From: Talinum fruticosum
Lineage: Eukaryota > Streptophyta > Magnoliopsida > Caryophyllales > Talinaceae
Direction: 5' to 3'
Length of the DNA: 64,000 nucleotides
Assembly: GCA_021018815.1 (NCBI GenBank)
Contig: JAITYX010000047.1
Coordinates: forward strand, 620,001 to 684,000
Below the pieces are notes generated by a model, which saw nothing but the letters and a program-made list of their open reading frames with translations, searched no databases and was not told the DNA's origin. Each line of letters starts with the position of its first letter. Within the stretch, counting starts at the first letter, position 1. Positions 24,301 to 35,736 of the stretch are shown here, one piece after another. A program made the position numbers and the translations under genes.

Positions 24301-27127
24301 TACTTACCCAATGGCCACCTTTGGTTTCTATATCTATTGATTGTTCGTGAGTAAAATAAACTTCATTAGATCAAGTGTCGCAATCTCACCATTTTGATGG
24401 AGTCCAAACTTGAATTTGGGCCTTTTAGGCTAATAGGGTTTGTAACCTGCTGATTTAGAAAGCAGAAAACTTGTCACTAAAGGTAGGACGTTGGTTATAT
24501 TCCTTTCCCCCTCAGTTTTTTACATGGTAAGTGTGGGTCATTCAATTGGACCCCTATCTCAAGCAGTAAATCCAGTTGGACTTAAAGTATCATGGGAAGG
24601 GGTAAGAGTATCAAGCCCAAGCTCAAACCTTAAACTCACAACACATTATAACTTCTTGCATATCTAGTAATAAAAAATTGTCTTTCACTAAAATTCGAAC
24701 CCCGATGGAGAAGTGTGGAGTGCTTACCACTACGGTAACACTCACTTGGTCTTTCCCCTCGGTTGTGTCTTACAAAAGCAATTTGATATAATCACCTTAT
24801 AATACCTCCAACATACTTCCAGTTTTGTAACATTGATTAATTAAGGTTGAATTTGCTATTTTTAACCGTTGCTTTTTTTTTTCCATATTTAAAAAAATTA
24901 AAAACCACGACACCATCACCTTCATAATTGCGTGAAAAGAAGTCAACCTTCCACACATAGAGAGTAAATTCAAATTCCACCAATACCTTTTTCTTTTACT
25001 TGGATCCCTTCTCTTATATCATTTCCCATTAAAGCGATCGCGTCTAATATGAATCTCTAGTTAGTTATCTTACCACTAAAAGAAATTGCAATATTACTCT
25101 CATGTTAAAATGTGCAACGACAGAAATATTGTAAAATTTATGATAAATCGGAAACACAAACATGCTAACAGAGTAATCTAAAGAGATTAGACGTTGTCCA
25201 AGATTTCCAATCAAGAGAACTAAAAGGAAATTGCAAAAAAAAAAAAATTAAAATACTGAGGATAGAAAAAAAAAAAAAAAAAAAGGAGACATGTCTTACC
25301 TCAGGTTTTGACAAAGCAATTTCCAATTCAAAACATAATGTTGAAATTGCAAATGAATCGCACTATATCCAAAACTTACATCATGGACCCAATATATAAA
25401 CTCGTTAAATAACATAATGAAAAACAAAATTTGTTTTTTTAAAGAAGGAAACTTATAAAAAATAGTACGATACATATATTGTAATAGTCCGAGTATGTAG
25501 ATGTAGAACTATCAAATACCTTATAAGCCTCATGTTACCTGTTTCTTTCGCTGAACATAAGAACTCATGCACGTTTCTTTGAATCTATCAAGAAATTCAA
25601 AAATTCAACTCTAAGCCCATAGCCCAACTATAGGAATCCGAAGAACTCAAGGCCGTGGACAAATCCGACTGCTGAGAGATTACCTAATGGTCTTTTTTTT
25701 TTTGTTGGGTGCAGAGTAACTAATGATTTATGATCAAAACAGAAGATTTTAGACATGATTTCCAGCAGGACAAAAGATCCAACTCATTTCAACTTTATTA
25801 TTATTCTAAAAGCATATTAATGATGAAGCAACCCAGCATTAGTTAAACAGATTGCTATTATGAATGATTTTGACCCTTAAAAAAGGGTAGCATGATTGCC
25901 AGTGGATGAAAATGAATTTGCACCCTATAATTGGTGATTTATTACTCTAGTCCACCGTTTCTCCCCTTTTCAGGCAAAAGTCCTTGACCCCTGTCTTTCA
26001 TTTGAAAGGATGAAACCACGTTAACTCGGCTCACCTGAGACGATAATTACCCGGCCCGGGCAAATTATACTATACTCTGGCGAGTACTTGTTCCCACCAA
26101 TAGTTATCGGTCCATGAACAAGTTATCGATGAAAGTGCGTCCTGTCCAAATATAGTTGTGTACATCACCAACAAGAAATGCACTTGGGAATGCATCAAGG
26201 GATAACTCACTAAAAAATGTGCAACAACTAGCAAGCATAAAGCAGATATACGGTAAACGATAGCCTGCAGCATGAAAACCAGTCAAGGAGAGGCAAACAA
26301 ACCACGAAAACTTTATGACAGTACATTTTGACTCACCTTCCAACTCAAGAGTTGTCGATTCAAGTCTCATTAAACCAATTTGGGAGAGGAACCCCGCCCC
26401 GTTCTTTCTGTTCATACCCTAAGCTAGTATTACAGTGTTCTGAGTGCTAACATTCTTGGATGTCTCAACATGCCTACTCACAAAAGGATGGAGGGGTTGG
26501 TGAGGACAGAACGAAGAGGAGTGAATTGCGCACCAAAAGAAGCACGGGGGATCCTACAGTGCACACCTTCAGGGTCTCAACAAGTCCTTTGTCCAATCTC
26601 ATCGACTCATATCACATAATTCAATAGTGATGATCAGCAAGGACAGAGCATGAGGGAAGTGCTAAATCAAACTAAGATTGCCACTTTTGTTAAATTCAAC
26701 AAAACCATAATAACACATGATGAGCAACCACACAGAGGAGAGAGAGAGGGAGGGACAGTACAAACTAGTTTAAAAGACTGGCCAGCATCGGCCCCTACAT
26801 ATCCCCTAACAATATCAGATACTGACAAGAAATTTGACCATAATGTTTATATTCTCTTGCACCATCATTTTGTCAGCAAAAACAGCCATATAATGCTCAA
26901 TAAGACAGCTGAAAGTACTCCAGTGGTGGTGGCAGTGGACATAGTCGGTAGGTCCAAAATCCCTATTCTCTAGCTAAAAACATTGTCTGGGCGCCCAAAA
27001 TTATTTTTTAAAAAAGGACTAAAGCCACAAATTAAACAATTTATCAATGAAGCAATGATAACCAGAAAGAAGTCAACTCACAATGAGGTGAGACTGATCT
27101 CGCTAGTCTTGCCACTCCCAGTTCCAG
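21340..27127. other. Gene-poor AT-rich intergenic region
   Basis: No gene could be supported. The region contains A/T homopolymers and a tRNA-derived SINE-like head near 24.7 kb. A minus-strand open stretch at 26104-26415 was considered and rejected. Confidence 0.55.
24640..24760 (-). mobile_element. tRNA-derived SINE-like fragment
   Basis: On the minus strand, GTTACCGTAGTGGTAAGC (24739-24722) matches a tRNA A box. It is followed about 20 bp later by GGGTTCGAATT (24702-24692), a good B box. The A-box to B-box spacing and order fit a pol III promoter of a tRNA-derived SINE. The sequence around it does not fold as a complete tRNA with an acceptor stem. The 3' end and target-site duplications were not delimited. 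Confidence 0.55.
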
Positions 27128-27135
27128 TATATAAA
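27128..27135 (+). promoter_or_regulatory. Putative TATA box of the CLE-like gene
   Basis: TATATAAA, followed by GGCATAGG, lies about 128 bp upstream of the ATG at 27263. This would give a 5' leader of about 100 nt. Confidence 0.5.
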
Positions 27136-27262
27136 GGCATAGGATTCCCACGCAACCAGTGCAAACTTTCCACAATGCTGTGAAATGATTGTTAGATATA
27201 TATGCATTAGCAAAGGCAATATTGCATGCTCATTAACTTCAGTCATATACACTTATCCTGAC

Positions 27263-27766
27263 ATGGCAAGAAGGGAGTCACTCATAGTCTTCATATTAGC
27301 ATGGTTTCTCTTGGCAGCTTTTCAAAGCAATTGCACACTAACCAAAGTTCAAGGTCATATATCAGGTAAGATGCTCTATCTCCATCCAGTAAATTTTATC
27401 ACTATTGAAAATTGCAATACATTAGCATAAGACTAAATTGCAATAGCTCAGCACAAGACTAGGTCATATCCATAAATGTCATAACAAGATTACCTATTCT
27501 GTTGCCGCCGACAGCCAATTTCAAGCCACGACCACTACAGCCCAGCTCAAGGTTGCCAAGCAAACATCCGTTCCCCATTTGGGTATGTGCCAAAGTAGGG
27601 CCCCTCATTTGGGAAGATCTTGTCTAAATTAAACGTCATCCCAAGACTTAAAAAGAGTCCAACAAAATGAAGTATAATTATTTTGCAGGGTGAGAAGAAA
27701 GGCGCTCACAAGACCCCATCGGGACCCAATCCAGTTGGGAATCAACGCCCACCTACAAAACCATGA
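27263..27766 (+). CDS. CLE46-like secreted signalling peptide precursor, 82 aa
   Basis: Three short exons, 27263-27365, 27515-27582 and 27689-27766, join in frame (phases 1 and 0) through GT-AG introns into an 82-residue prepropeptide. Residues 1-22 look like a signal peptide: MARRES, then the hydrophobic run LIVFILAWFLLAAF. A variable basic linker follows (NFKPRPLQPSSRLPSK), then GEKKGA, then a C-terminal motif at 64-75, HKTPSGPNPVGN, and a short tail QRPPTKP. The motif fits the CLE dodecapeptide, including PSGPNP, whose prolines are hydroxylated in known CLEs. The leading His-Lys and the extended GN-R-PP tail are closest to what I recall of Arabidopsis CLE46. CLE ligands act through LRR receptor kinases in the apoplast. 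The gene is convergent with the ALB3 gene. The exon structure is inferred; the motif exon is the firmest part. Confidence 0.75.
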
Positions 27767-28900
27767 AAAAACAGATGCAGTCCTGCAAGAATACAAGTAG
27801 AACTGATGATGCAGGAATTTTCAAAGATAATGAAGGCCTTATCTATTTGTTAGCTAAAAATCAGGATATTGTGGGTGTACAAAGATGGGAAACCAATTAG
27901 AACTTCCATTCTATTTTGTTAGTAGTAAGTCATGATTGTAGCAGAATTTAGATTACCAGTGGCCAGTTGGCCACAGCACTTTATGAATGTGATTTTGTGA
28001 TTTTACAACTTTCATGCTGGTTTATCTTTTTCTTCCTGCGGAAGGCAGGGGGTGGATGTTAGACTACTAAAACCAACACATGGGCTCCAGTGCATCAAGC
28101 CTTTAAAAAGTTTCTATATATTAGTTATCAGAACATAAATAAATTACAGCAGCTTGTAGCAATCATTTATCAAAATTACCTTTTGGGCCTGTTACTTGGG
28201 CGCAAGTGTGCAACTGTTGAGGTTGCCCCCACCTTCACTTCGCCACACCCACTTTGGTGGGAACTGGATGGTTGATATGAGTAACTTTAAGGCCAATTGC
28301 TGTCCACAGACCTGGTAAGTGAGCATAAACTTGAACAATATCACATCAACCACATGCCATATGCCCATTTACAGATGAATCGAAGATGAATATGAAATTG
28401 GAGAACATTCAGGGAGAAGACTTGCATTCTACCAACTCCTTTCCGTTGTGCCCTTCCCCCTTTTTTTTGGAAGGGGGGAGATACTTCTTTGAGTAGCTTA
28501 TAATCATGTTTCTGTGGACAGAATATGTACAAACCCCACCAACAATTGACAGTTTAGATGACAATCCTTCACAAGACAAGACTGTAATCAATATAAGAAT
28601 CCAGTCTTTGACAGCCTACTCGAAGTGCTTGCACAAAAACTTATCACTATAGTTCTATTACAATTTACAGGGCGAAAAATCAATAAGGATAAACATGGTA
28701 TATGACAAATATGAATCTAATCAATATTGTCAATTCAGCTCGACAAAAATGTGGTCAGCCCAAGGTACAAGGCAAGGGCATAGTCAAATTAGAATATTGG
28801 CAACAGAAAAGATCGAAATGAATAAGCCACAGTAAAACGGCCACTACCATAATGACTAGATCGGGATTTCATCACATATACACAACTAAGCAAACAATAC
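27767..28900. other. Convergent 3' intergenic region
   Basis: About 1.1 kb separates the ends of the CLE-like (+) and ALB3 (-) coding regions. It presumably holds both 3' UTRs. No further coding or RNA gene is visible. Confidence 0.6.
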
Positions 28901-31900
28901 TCAACCCACACGCTTCCGCTTAGATCTCTTGCTTTTCTTTGGGGTGGAATATTTTGGAACCTGTTTGCTCCCATTTGATGCATATGCCTCTTCTAATTCA
29001 TCCTGTCCAAAAAAATCATAAACAAAGATTAGTCTACCATCATAAATGAATCAGTCATTGCTTATCACTTGGCACACATTATCCCAGAATTCAGAGTTTC
29101 AACAATTACAACTGAACGACAACATCAGACGATAAATTCCTAGAGACATACAGAGACAGTAAATGCCAGATCTAACAGTTGCCTTTCCCATGTTATTTTA
29201 CTAGGAGTGATAAAAGAAAGGATTCCTGATGTTTTAGGGACAAAGATTAGTATATGAGATTTGTCATGGAAATCAGATATAAATCCACAATTAGTATTAA
29301 GACAACTAGCTGACAATGAATGACAAGAAAATTTTCATTTTCAAATATTTCTTATTGATCTCAATTTTCATGCCTGTATTCAAGTATTAGAAATATGGAA
29401 CTACGCGCATCCCCTTCCTAGGGAAATCACCATCCATTCCTCTGCCTCCCTGAACCTTTAATGACGTCAATCATTGAGGTTCCTATTCACTAACTTTCGC
29501 AAATCATTCTGCAAGGCATCTTGGCATGTCGTTCATAGTGTGCACATGCACACATGTTGGTGAAGTTATCTTAAATCCAACATCATTTTTTAAGTAATTA
29601 AAAAAACAGCCTGCAGTTGCACAAATACTTGAGCTGTTCAAAGGCAAAGAAATTAATTAATCTATTTTCATTGATTCCAACAAAATCATGCTTTGAAATA
29701 GAACTCATGTGCACTAAAGCAAAGGACTAGTTTGAGTCTCCATGACGATCACAGTAGAAGTTGACATGGGAAACAATAACCCATCATTAGTGATGATAAT
29801 CTAGCTTTCCCCTGTAAATATCGTCTGCATTAGTAGGTGACACAGACATCCACATTTAATTCTCACGGCCCCAAATCCAAGTGATAGAACTGTCTATACT
29901 TCCACTTCATGAACCCACTAAAAGAGTTGAGAAAACACATTAAACACATCATTTGATGCAAGAAAATTCGAGGGGAAAAAAGGTTCATACAGCTGAAAGT
30001 GCATATTCAAGACAACCAAACTCCCAAGTGTATTAAGCTTTCCCGCCATGTGGCCAATACAAAGTTGCATCTTGTTTCCAGAAACAAACATGAGAATTAA
30101 AAGTTGATGCTCACCGTTTCCTTAGATTCATCATCCGAGCCCACATTAGAATCAGATGTAGATGCCAACATCTCAACCTCTTCGCCTGGTGCTGCTTTGC
30201 TCATTTGTTTCCTTCTCTCGTCCTCTTTCAGCTGTCTAAACCTATTTTAAATTATCAAAATCAAAATTAAAACAGTTCCCAAGGGAAAATTAGCATGTTA
30301 GGATCACTAACTCAAAATATAGCCCAAACCTGTCTCCACTCTGAGCAGGTTGGGATGCTGATCGTTTTGCTTTTCCGGCACTTATAATTCCGCTGGCATT
30401 CTCACTCACGACAGGTTTGGCACCACCCATCTTCCGTAGCCATACTTGCTGAGCAGTACTTAGGACATTATTTGTAAACCTGTCAACCCACATAATAAGA
30501 GAGAAATACATTATTTATTAGCAGAGTACACTAACGAGAACAGAACAAAGTGGAATTAGGTTATGAAGGGAACTTCATGAAAAATTAGTGCCACTTACTG
30601 GTTACAGTTCACCAGATAAACCAAAATCACAGATGTATGCAAATCTCACATATCAAATTAGGCTATCAAAGGCAACTTCTCAAAAGATTAGAGCCATTTG
30701 CTAGTTACAGTTTACTAGTTACATGAAATTCACAGAACTAAGCAAGTCAGATACACCAAATTCACAAATGCTCAAAAACAATTATGACCTGCTCGTACAT
30801 GAGACTGTAATAACTCCACCAACACAGTCTTCCCTTGCTCCTCTGGTGATCAACGTCCCCAGCATTATGGAAACCACCAGCATGCTCATCAGACCATCAA
30901 GGACGCCTTTTTTGTCACCAACAATGGGAGGAAAGGCTAATTAAATTAATATTTTCTGGATTAACTAAGGAATATTATTTCGTTGGTTAGGTACTTAGGT
31001 TGGGTATAAAACACAGCCACAAAGGAAGTTGAGTGATGTGTGTGCAAAGAGTAAAATATGAATCATTACACACATTAGCAATCTACTGGATTAATATCTA
31101 CACCAATTTCCTTGTCTCTGTTCTTCTTCCCTACCTATTGAGCATCATTACCATGTCATCGTCATGCTATCATTATAATTTATTATCATATTTTAGCCAT
31201 TTAGTAGTATTCCTTTCATTAATCCTTGCTATTATGTTATAATCATGTCATCATTCATTGGACAGATAATGCAAAATAGCCAATCATAAGAGGAAGAAAC
31301 TTTAGAAGAAAAGTGAATAAGAAAAAAGGATTTAGAGACAAACCAATATATGGATAATCCAGATGGGACAGATAATGCAAAATAGCCAATCATAAGAGGA
31401 AGAAACTTTAGGATGATAAGCGTATTCTTCTGAGATGGATCCGTCTGTCAAAAAGGGGTGCATGTCAGCAATCTGCCAAGCTTAAAAACTTGGAGTAAAA
31501 AAAAAAACATAAGCAAATTGTCACCTGTGGACATGGTTTACCTGAGGAGGCTTCATAAGCTCCATTGAAACGTACTGTGAAACCACTAGCAGGACAGGCA
31601 AAACTAGATAGGCCGCTGTATCATGCCAGCCCAAGGGTGGATGACCATCCTACATGGCAGAATTTCTACAAGATCAGAATCATGAAGTAGGCCATTCGAA
31701 ATCACAAAGCAAAAAAACTAAAATAAAACAAAAGAGAACTGAACAAACCTATGGAAACTGAAACACAGTTTTCTATGAATTTCATTAGGATATAGCAGAA
31801 AATCACTAGAAGTTGATGAAAAGTTCAGCTACTGAGCCAAGTTTAAAATGGAAGAGCTCAAATACAAGATTGGTATTACAGCAACAATTTAAGGCAGGCA

Positions 31901-34900
31901 TTTGAGCCTCATTGTCATTTCCAGCTCAGTTTGTACGTTTTTCTTCTTTTACCCCAAGCTGAAGGTCACCCAGTCTCTATTTCACTGACTTCGATCATAC
32001 TCATAATCCATTAGGCAATATATCCCAACTAAGACGACTGGGAACAACACAACCCTCCCCGCCCCCTTCTTCCCCTACAAAAGGCAAATAGCTCCTGAAC
32101 CAACTCCGCAAAATGTAGATCATCCACGGAGAATATCCAGTTTACAGAATGTTTAAACTATCTACAAAGTTATATTGCATGCTAAACAAGGGCACCAATC
32201 CAGCGGAACACCACCTCTCTAGTTTTCGTTAAATAGAAGGCTATAACTAGCATAAGTGTCATTTCAAGACAACAATACAGTACAGACAAGATGCTTAGTC
32301 AAGTCCACAGATGTAAAAAAACAGTACCACAAAAGGAAAAAGCCAAGAGATGCCTGCCCCACTTTGCCGCGCAGCAATTGTAGTTGGCCCCCAAGTGAAG
32401 GAATCCAAAAAAACCTTCTGTCAGCAATCCCTTCAAGTGAAAAGAAATAGGTGATTAGTGATGCACACCACCATACATTTGAAGGAACATTCAGAAACTC
32501 TTAAAAGCTTCTATCACAATTCACCTCATTTGCTACATTTGAAAGAGCTTGATACAATCCTATCCAGACTGGTATTGTTGCTAAAGTTGGAAGACACCCT
32601 GTAAGAAAAGAGAAGGGAAAAAAAGAAAAGTAAATTTTTCTGTAAGACAATCTCCAAAAATTATGGTAGTGATTACAGTTAGAAGTAGAAATTGCATGAA
32701 ATCAAAGAGTAGGAAAAAATGGAAAGCTCTATGAGAATTATGCAACTAAGCATAAGACAAACAGCATGTTGTGACACGTGGCTGTCTATACTCTCCACTA
32801 TGCTATAAAACGAAATAAGAATCACTTCTCAATTTTGCAGAGCAAAACATAACAGAGACAAGATTAAAATAAGACCTCATTATTGAAAGTTCACCTGCCA
32901 AAGGATTAACCCCTGCCTGCTTGTAAAGACGTGATGTCTCAAGTTGTATTCTTTCCTATCAAAGACACAATTCACTCCATTAGTCAAGCCTCAAATTTGC
33001 AAAACATAATACACAACAGTTGTCAAGTACCATACCATCCACATTTACAATTGCCTGTCCCAAAAGAGAAGGATAAGGGGAAGGTGATAAAGTAAATGAT
33101 AAAAGGGGTCAAAACTTCATTATTTGTCCAACACACACCAAAAATCTAAAACTTCATTATTTTAGCCTTTCCCAAAATATTTTAAATTGACCCATATTCA
33201 CATGTCTGAATCAATAACATACTTCAAAATAAATATATACGTGCGAAGAGATCAAAAGGCATGTTAGATGACAGTAGCAAAATCAATTACATAGGACTCA
33301 GTAACAATGCACTATGCAGGATATCTCCAGGATGCAAACAAGTTCTACCGTCAAACATCTAAATACCTGATTTCCTGCATATCTTTCTTGAATGGCTTTG
33401 ATTTTTGGTTGAAGATTCTGCATTGCTAATGTTGATTCAACCTACACATGTGATATTTATCAGCAAAAAACAATGTCACAGAAAATACAGTTGCCAGGTT
33501 ATTATCAACAACAAACTCAAGTCTGCCAACTTACCTCAACACTTACATAAATTGACACTTTGCCAAATTTAGAATAGGTAAACGATGGATTGTAGTCACA
33601 ACATTTTATGAAGGAAAGCAAAAAAAAAAAGAGGAAAACAGTGAAATTCGCAGATTATTCAATGCCGCTATTTGACAAGTGTTACCAGACCCAGCTGCAT
33701 ACACTGATATCAGCAGATATTTCTCCTTTTAGGGTTTCTTTTAAAGTGATTTTTAGAGGGACAAAAATTTAATTCACTTCCCCCAGACATCACTCACTAA
33801 AAACTGTTACCCATGGAAAGAGATGATTTTTCGTCAATATCATTCCATCATACAATTTTCATCTAGCCACTAGCATAAGAAATTCTTGGTTTCAGACTTA
33901 TGTTTGTCAATGCTCCAGCTCAAACTCGATACATCCAGGCTGAGTCCCTTTAGCACCCTGTCCATAATCTCCATCATCATTTCAACACCCCTCTAATCCT
34001 CTAGAGGACATGTATCTATATAAGAAGGCTGAAGTGCTGTATCAGCGGCACTGCCACAATATTAATCTTCTAAGGTCAAATACAAGTTTGCAACATGTTT
34101 TACTGCTGCTACAAGAATGTGCTCTTAGCTGCTGGATCAACCTTTTCATAGTTGGCTGAATTTTCCTAGCTTTTCAAACCAAATGCATGTGCTAAACCCT
34201 GCAATGTTTCTAAAATGGCAAAGCCACTGGCCCGCAGTCTTAATTATGCCCATAGAACAAATATGTGATAGTGTTTCCATTACCATGTTTAGTTGTATGA
34301 GTGTATTGCAATAAGGTACCACCTTATAATTATGAATTTTATGATTACCGTAAACTCTGTCATCATGATCGCATTATAAGATTAATTGCATTAAATTTCC
34401 ATTATAATACATCCAGCCAAACATCTCCTAAACTTCTCTATAACCAGGATGAATTTGCTCTTGGATTGTTTCTTTTAAAACTACACCAACAAAAACTATC
34501 CTCTTCCCCAGAACAATGTGAAAACAGACATTTATTTGTATCTCATCTGCCAAAATGCCATGTTAGTGAGGTGCAAATTCATATGTTACAAAGGAAATCA
34601 GTCAGGAAGTGTGTTCAAATGACCAAAGGAACGAGACGACAAAGATCAAGCGGAAATACAAACCTGTTGCTTGGTCAAAGGAAAAGTCGCAATTTTGACG
34701 AGTACAGTGAGTAATATGATGGCAAATCCATACGAATACGGAACATGCAAAGCTGAAAGCCCGTCCTTCAAAACCTATACAATGGAACAAAGGATGCAAC
34801 TGACAAGTTACTATCTAACCTAAATAAATTTGAATATATTTTCAAAAGCAATCTATGCACTTCAAAATAATCTACTATGTGATCAGAAATTCTTGCGTAA

Positions 34901-35324
34901 AACCTAAATAATTAAAAGATATATGGAGCACAAAAGCATCAAATATGCAATAGCAAATAAAATCAAGACAAAGCGTAATTGAATAGAACGAATAGAATAC
35001 CTTCAAGACCACTTCCATGGCGTCCGATATGAATCCGAACCAGCCACCATTTTTCTGGACCGGAGCTGCGGCGTCAGGCGTGGCGGAGACGGCGGCGTCG
35101 GCGAGAGTGTAGAGGAGGCTCTCCGCCTTAGTAAAAACTTCATTCAGATCGATTGAATGTTCAATTGAGGTGATAGGAGGGATCTCGTGAAAGCTGAGAT
35201 TCACTCTGGTGCTGACGAGCTTGGTTCGATGATGAGGCAGTGAATAGAGGCCATTTCTGGATGATGTCCTTGACGGGAGGAAGGTGCCGACGAATGACGA
35301 GGACGAAATTAGGGCTCTCGCCAT
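28901..35324 (-). CDS. ALB3: ALB3 (Oxa1/YidC/Alb3 family) thylakoid membrane insertase; exon 6 frameshifted as given
   Basis: Eleven minus-strand exons: 35324-35001, 34765-34664, 33441-33367, 32955-32895, 32598-32525, 32430-32328, 31649-31542, 31444-31344, 30479-30330, 30241-30115 and 29002-28901. They would give about 442 residues, close to Arabidopsis ALB3. The first 50 or so residues are Ser-rich, as in a chloroplast transit peptide. The 60KD_IMP core follows: VPYSYGFAIILLTVLVKIAT (TM1), FPLTKQQVESTLAMQNLQPK, TLATIPVWIGLYQALSNVAN, AAYLVLPVLLVVSQYVSMEL, and FLPLMIGYFALSVPSGLSIY. The C-terminal stroma-facing tail is basic (KKSKRSKRKR), like the cpSRP43-binding motifs of ALB3. ALB3 inserts light-harvesting proteins with cpSRP/cpFtsY. 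Exon 6 is 103 bp where 105 is needed: one T is missing in a T run (plus 32407-32413) and one C in GGGGGCCC (plus 32386-32387). A literal reading stops early in exon 7. Confidence 0.93.
30558..30735. repeat. Diverged direct repeat in the ALB3 intron before exon 9
   Basis: Segments at about 30558-30630 and 30659-30735 align (AGGTTATGAAGGGAACTTC and AGGCTATCAAAGGCAACTTC, each followed by GTTACAGTT) with an offset near 101 bp. This is a degraded duplication within the intron. Confidence 0.6.
31261..31305. repeat. 45-bp copy of ALB3 exon 8 sequence in the downstream intron
   Basis: This segment is identical over 45 bases to 31367-31411, which lies inside exon 8 and encodes the KFLPLMIGYFALSV helix. 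It sits 106 bp away in the intron that follows exon 8. It has no acceptor of its own in place and is probably not used as an exon. Confidence 0.9.
34287..34422. mobile_element. MITE-like element, copy 1, in ALB3 intron 1 to 2 region
   Basis: The ends GTTTAGTTGTATG and CATCCAGCCAAAC form imperfect terminal inverted repeats about 136 bp apart. The left flank and terminus match the element at 55827. The element lies in the intron between ALB3 exons 2 and 3. The superfamily is uncertain (hAT-like ends are possible). Confidence 0.5.
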
Positions 35325-35379
35325 TGATGGATTGGAAGGGATGAAAGGGTGAAGAACTCAAACTGTCATCAGAGAGTTA

Positions 35380-35396
35380 GAGAGAGAGAGAGAGAA
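35380..35396. repeat. GA microsatellite in the ALB3 5' leader
   Basis: A run of GA dinucleotides about 56 bp upstream of the ALB3 start (CT on the coding strand) probably lies in the 5' UTR. Confidence 0.85.
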
Positions 35397-35736
35397 GTTG
35401 AGGTTGTGAAGAGAGAGGGCCAGCGGAGCTCTGTGAATGGTGAGATGGTGGAGAGCGCTGCTACGATTTTGATATTCCACTCCACGCATTATCCATTTCT
35501 TTTCCCCTCCTTATTTTCGCGCTCCAATAATTATAGTATTATTTAATTAATCGATAATTTACCATCTTTTACTCCTCTCCTACACAAGTAGCCAAATGAA
35601 TTAAGCCAATTGTTCTATCAAAAAAAAAAAAAAAGAATTAAGCGAATCATATTTATGCATCAATCAAGTGGCTCAAATTACAATTTTAAATTAGTTGAAT
35701 GCTGGTTTCACTCCTTAGAGATAAATATTGTAACAA

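Noticed and set aside
26104..26415. Minus-strand open frame with FPSAFLVGD and hydrophobic stretches, faintly like part of the ALG7/GPT transferase
   Set aside because: The match is limited to a few residues, no flanking exons continue the family, and an overlapping frame looks equally plausible.
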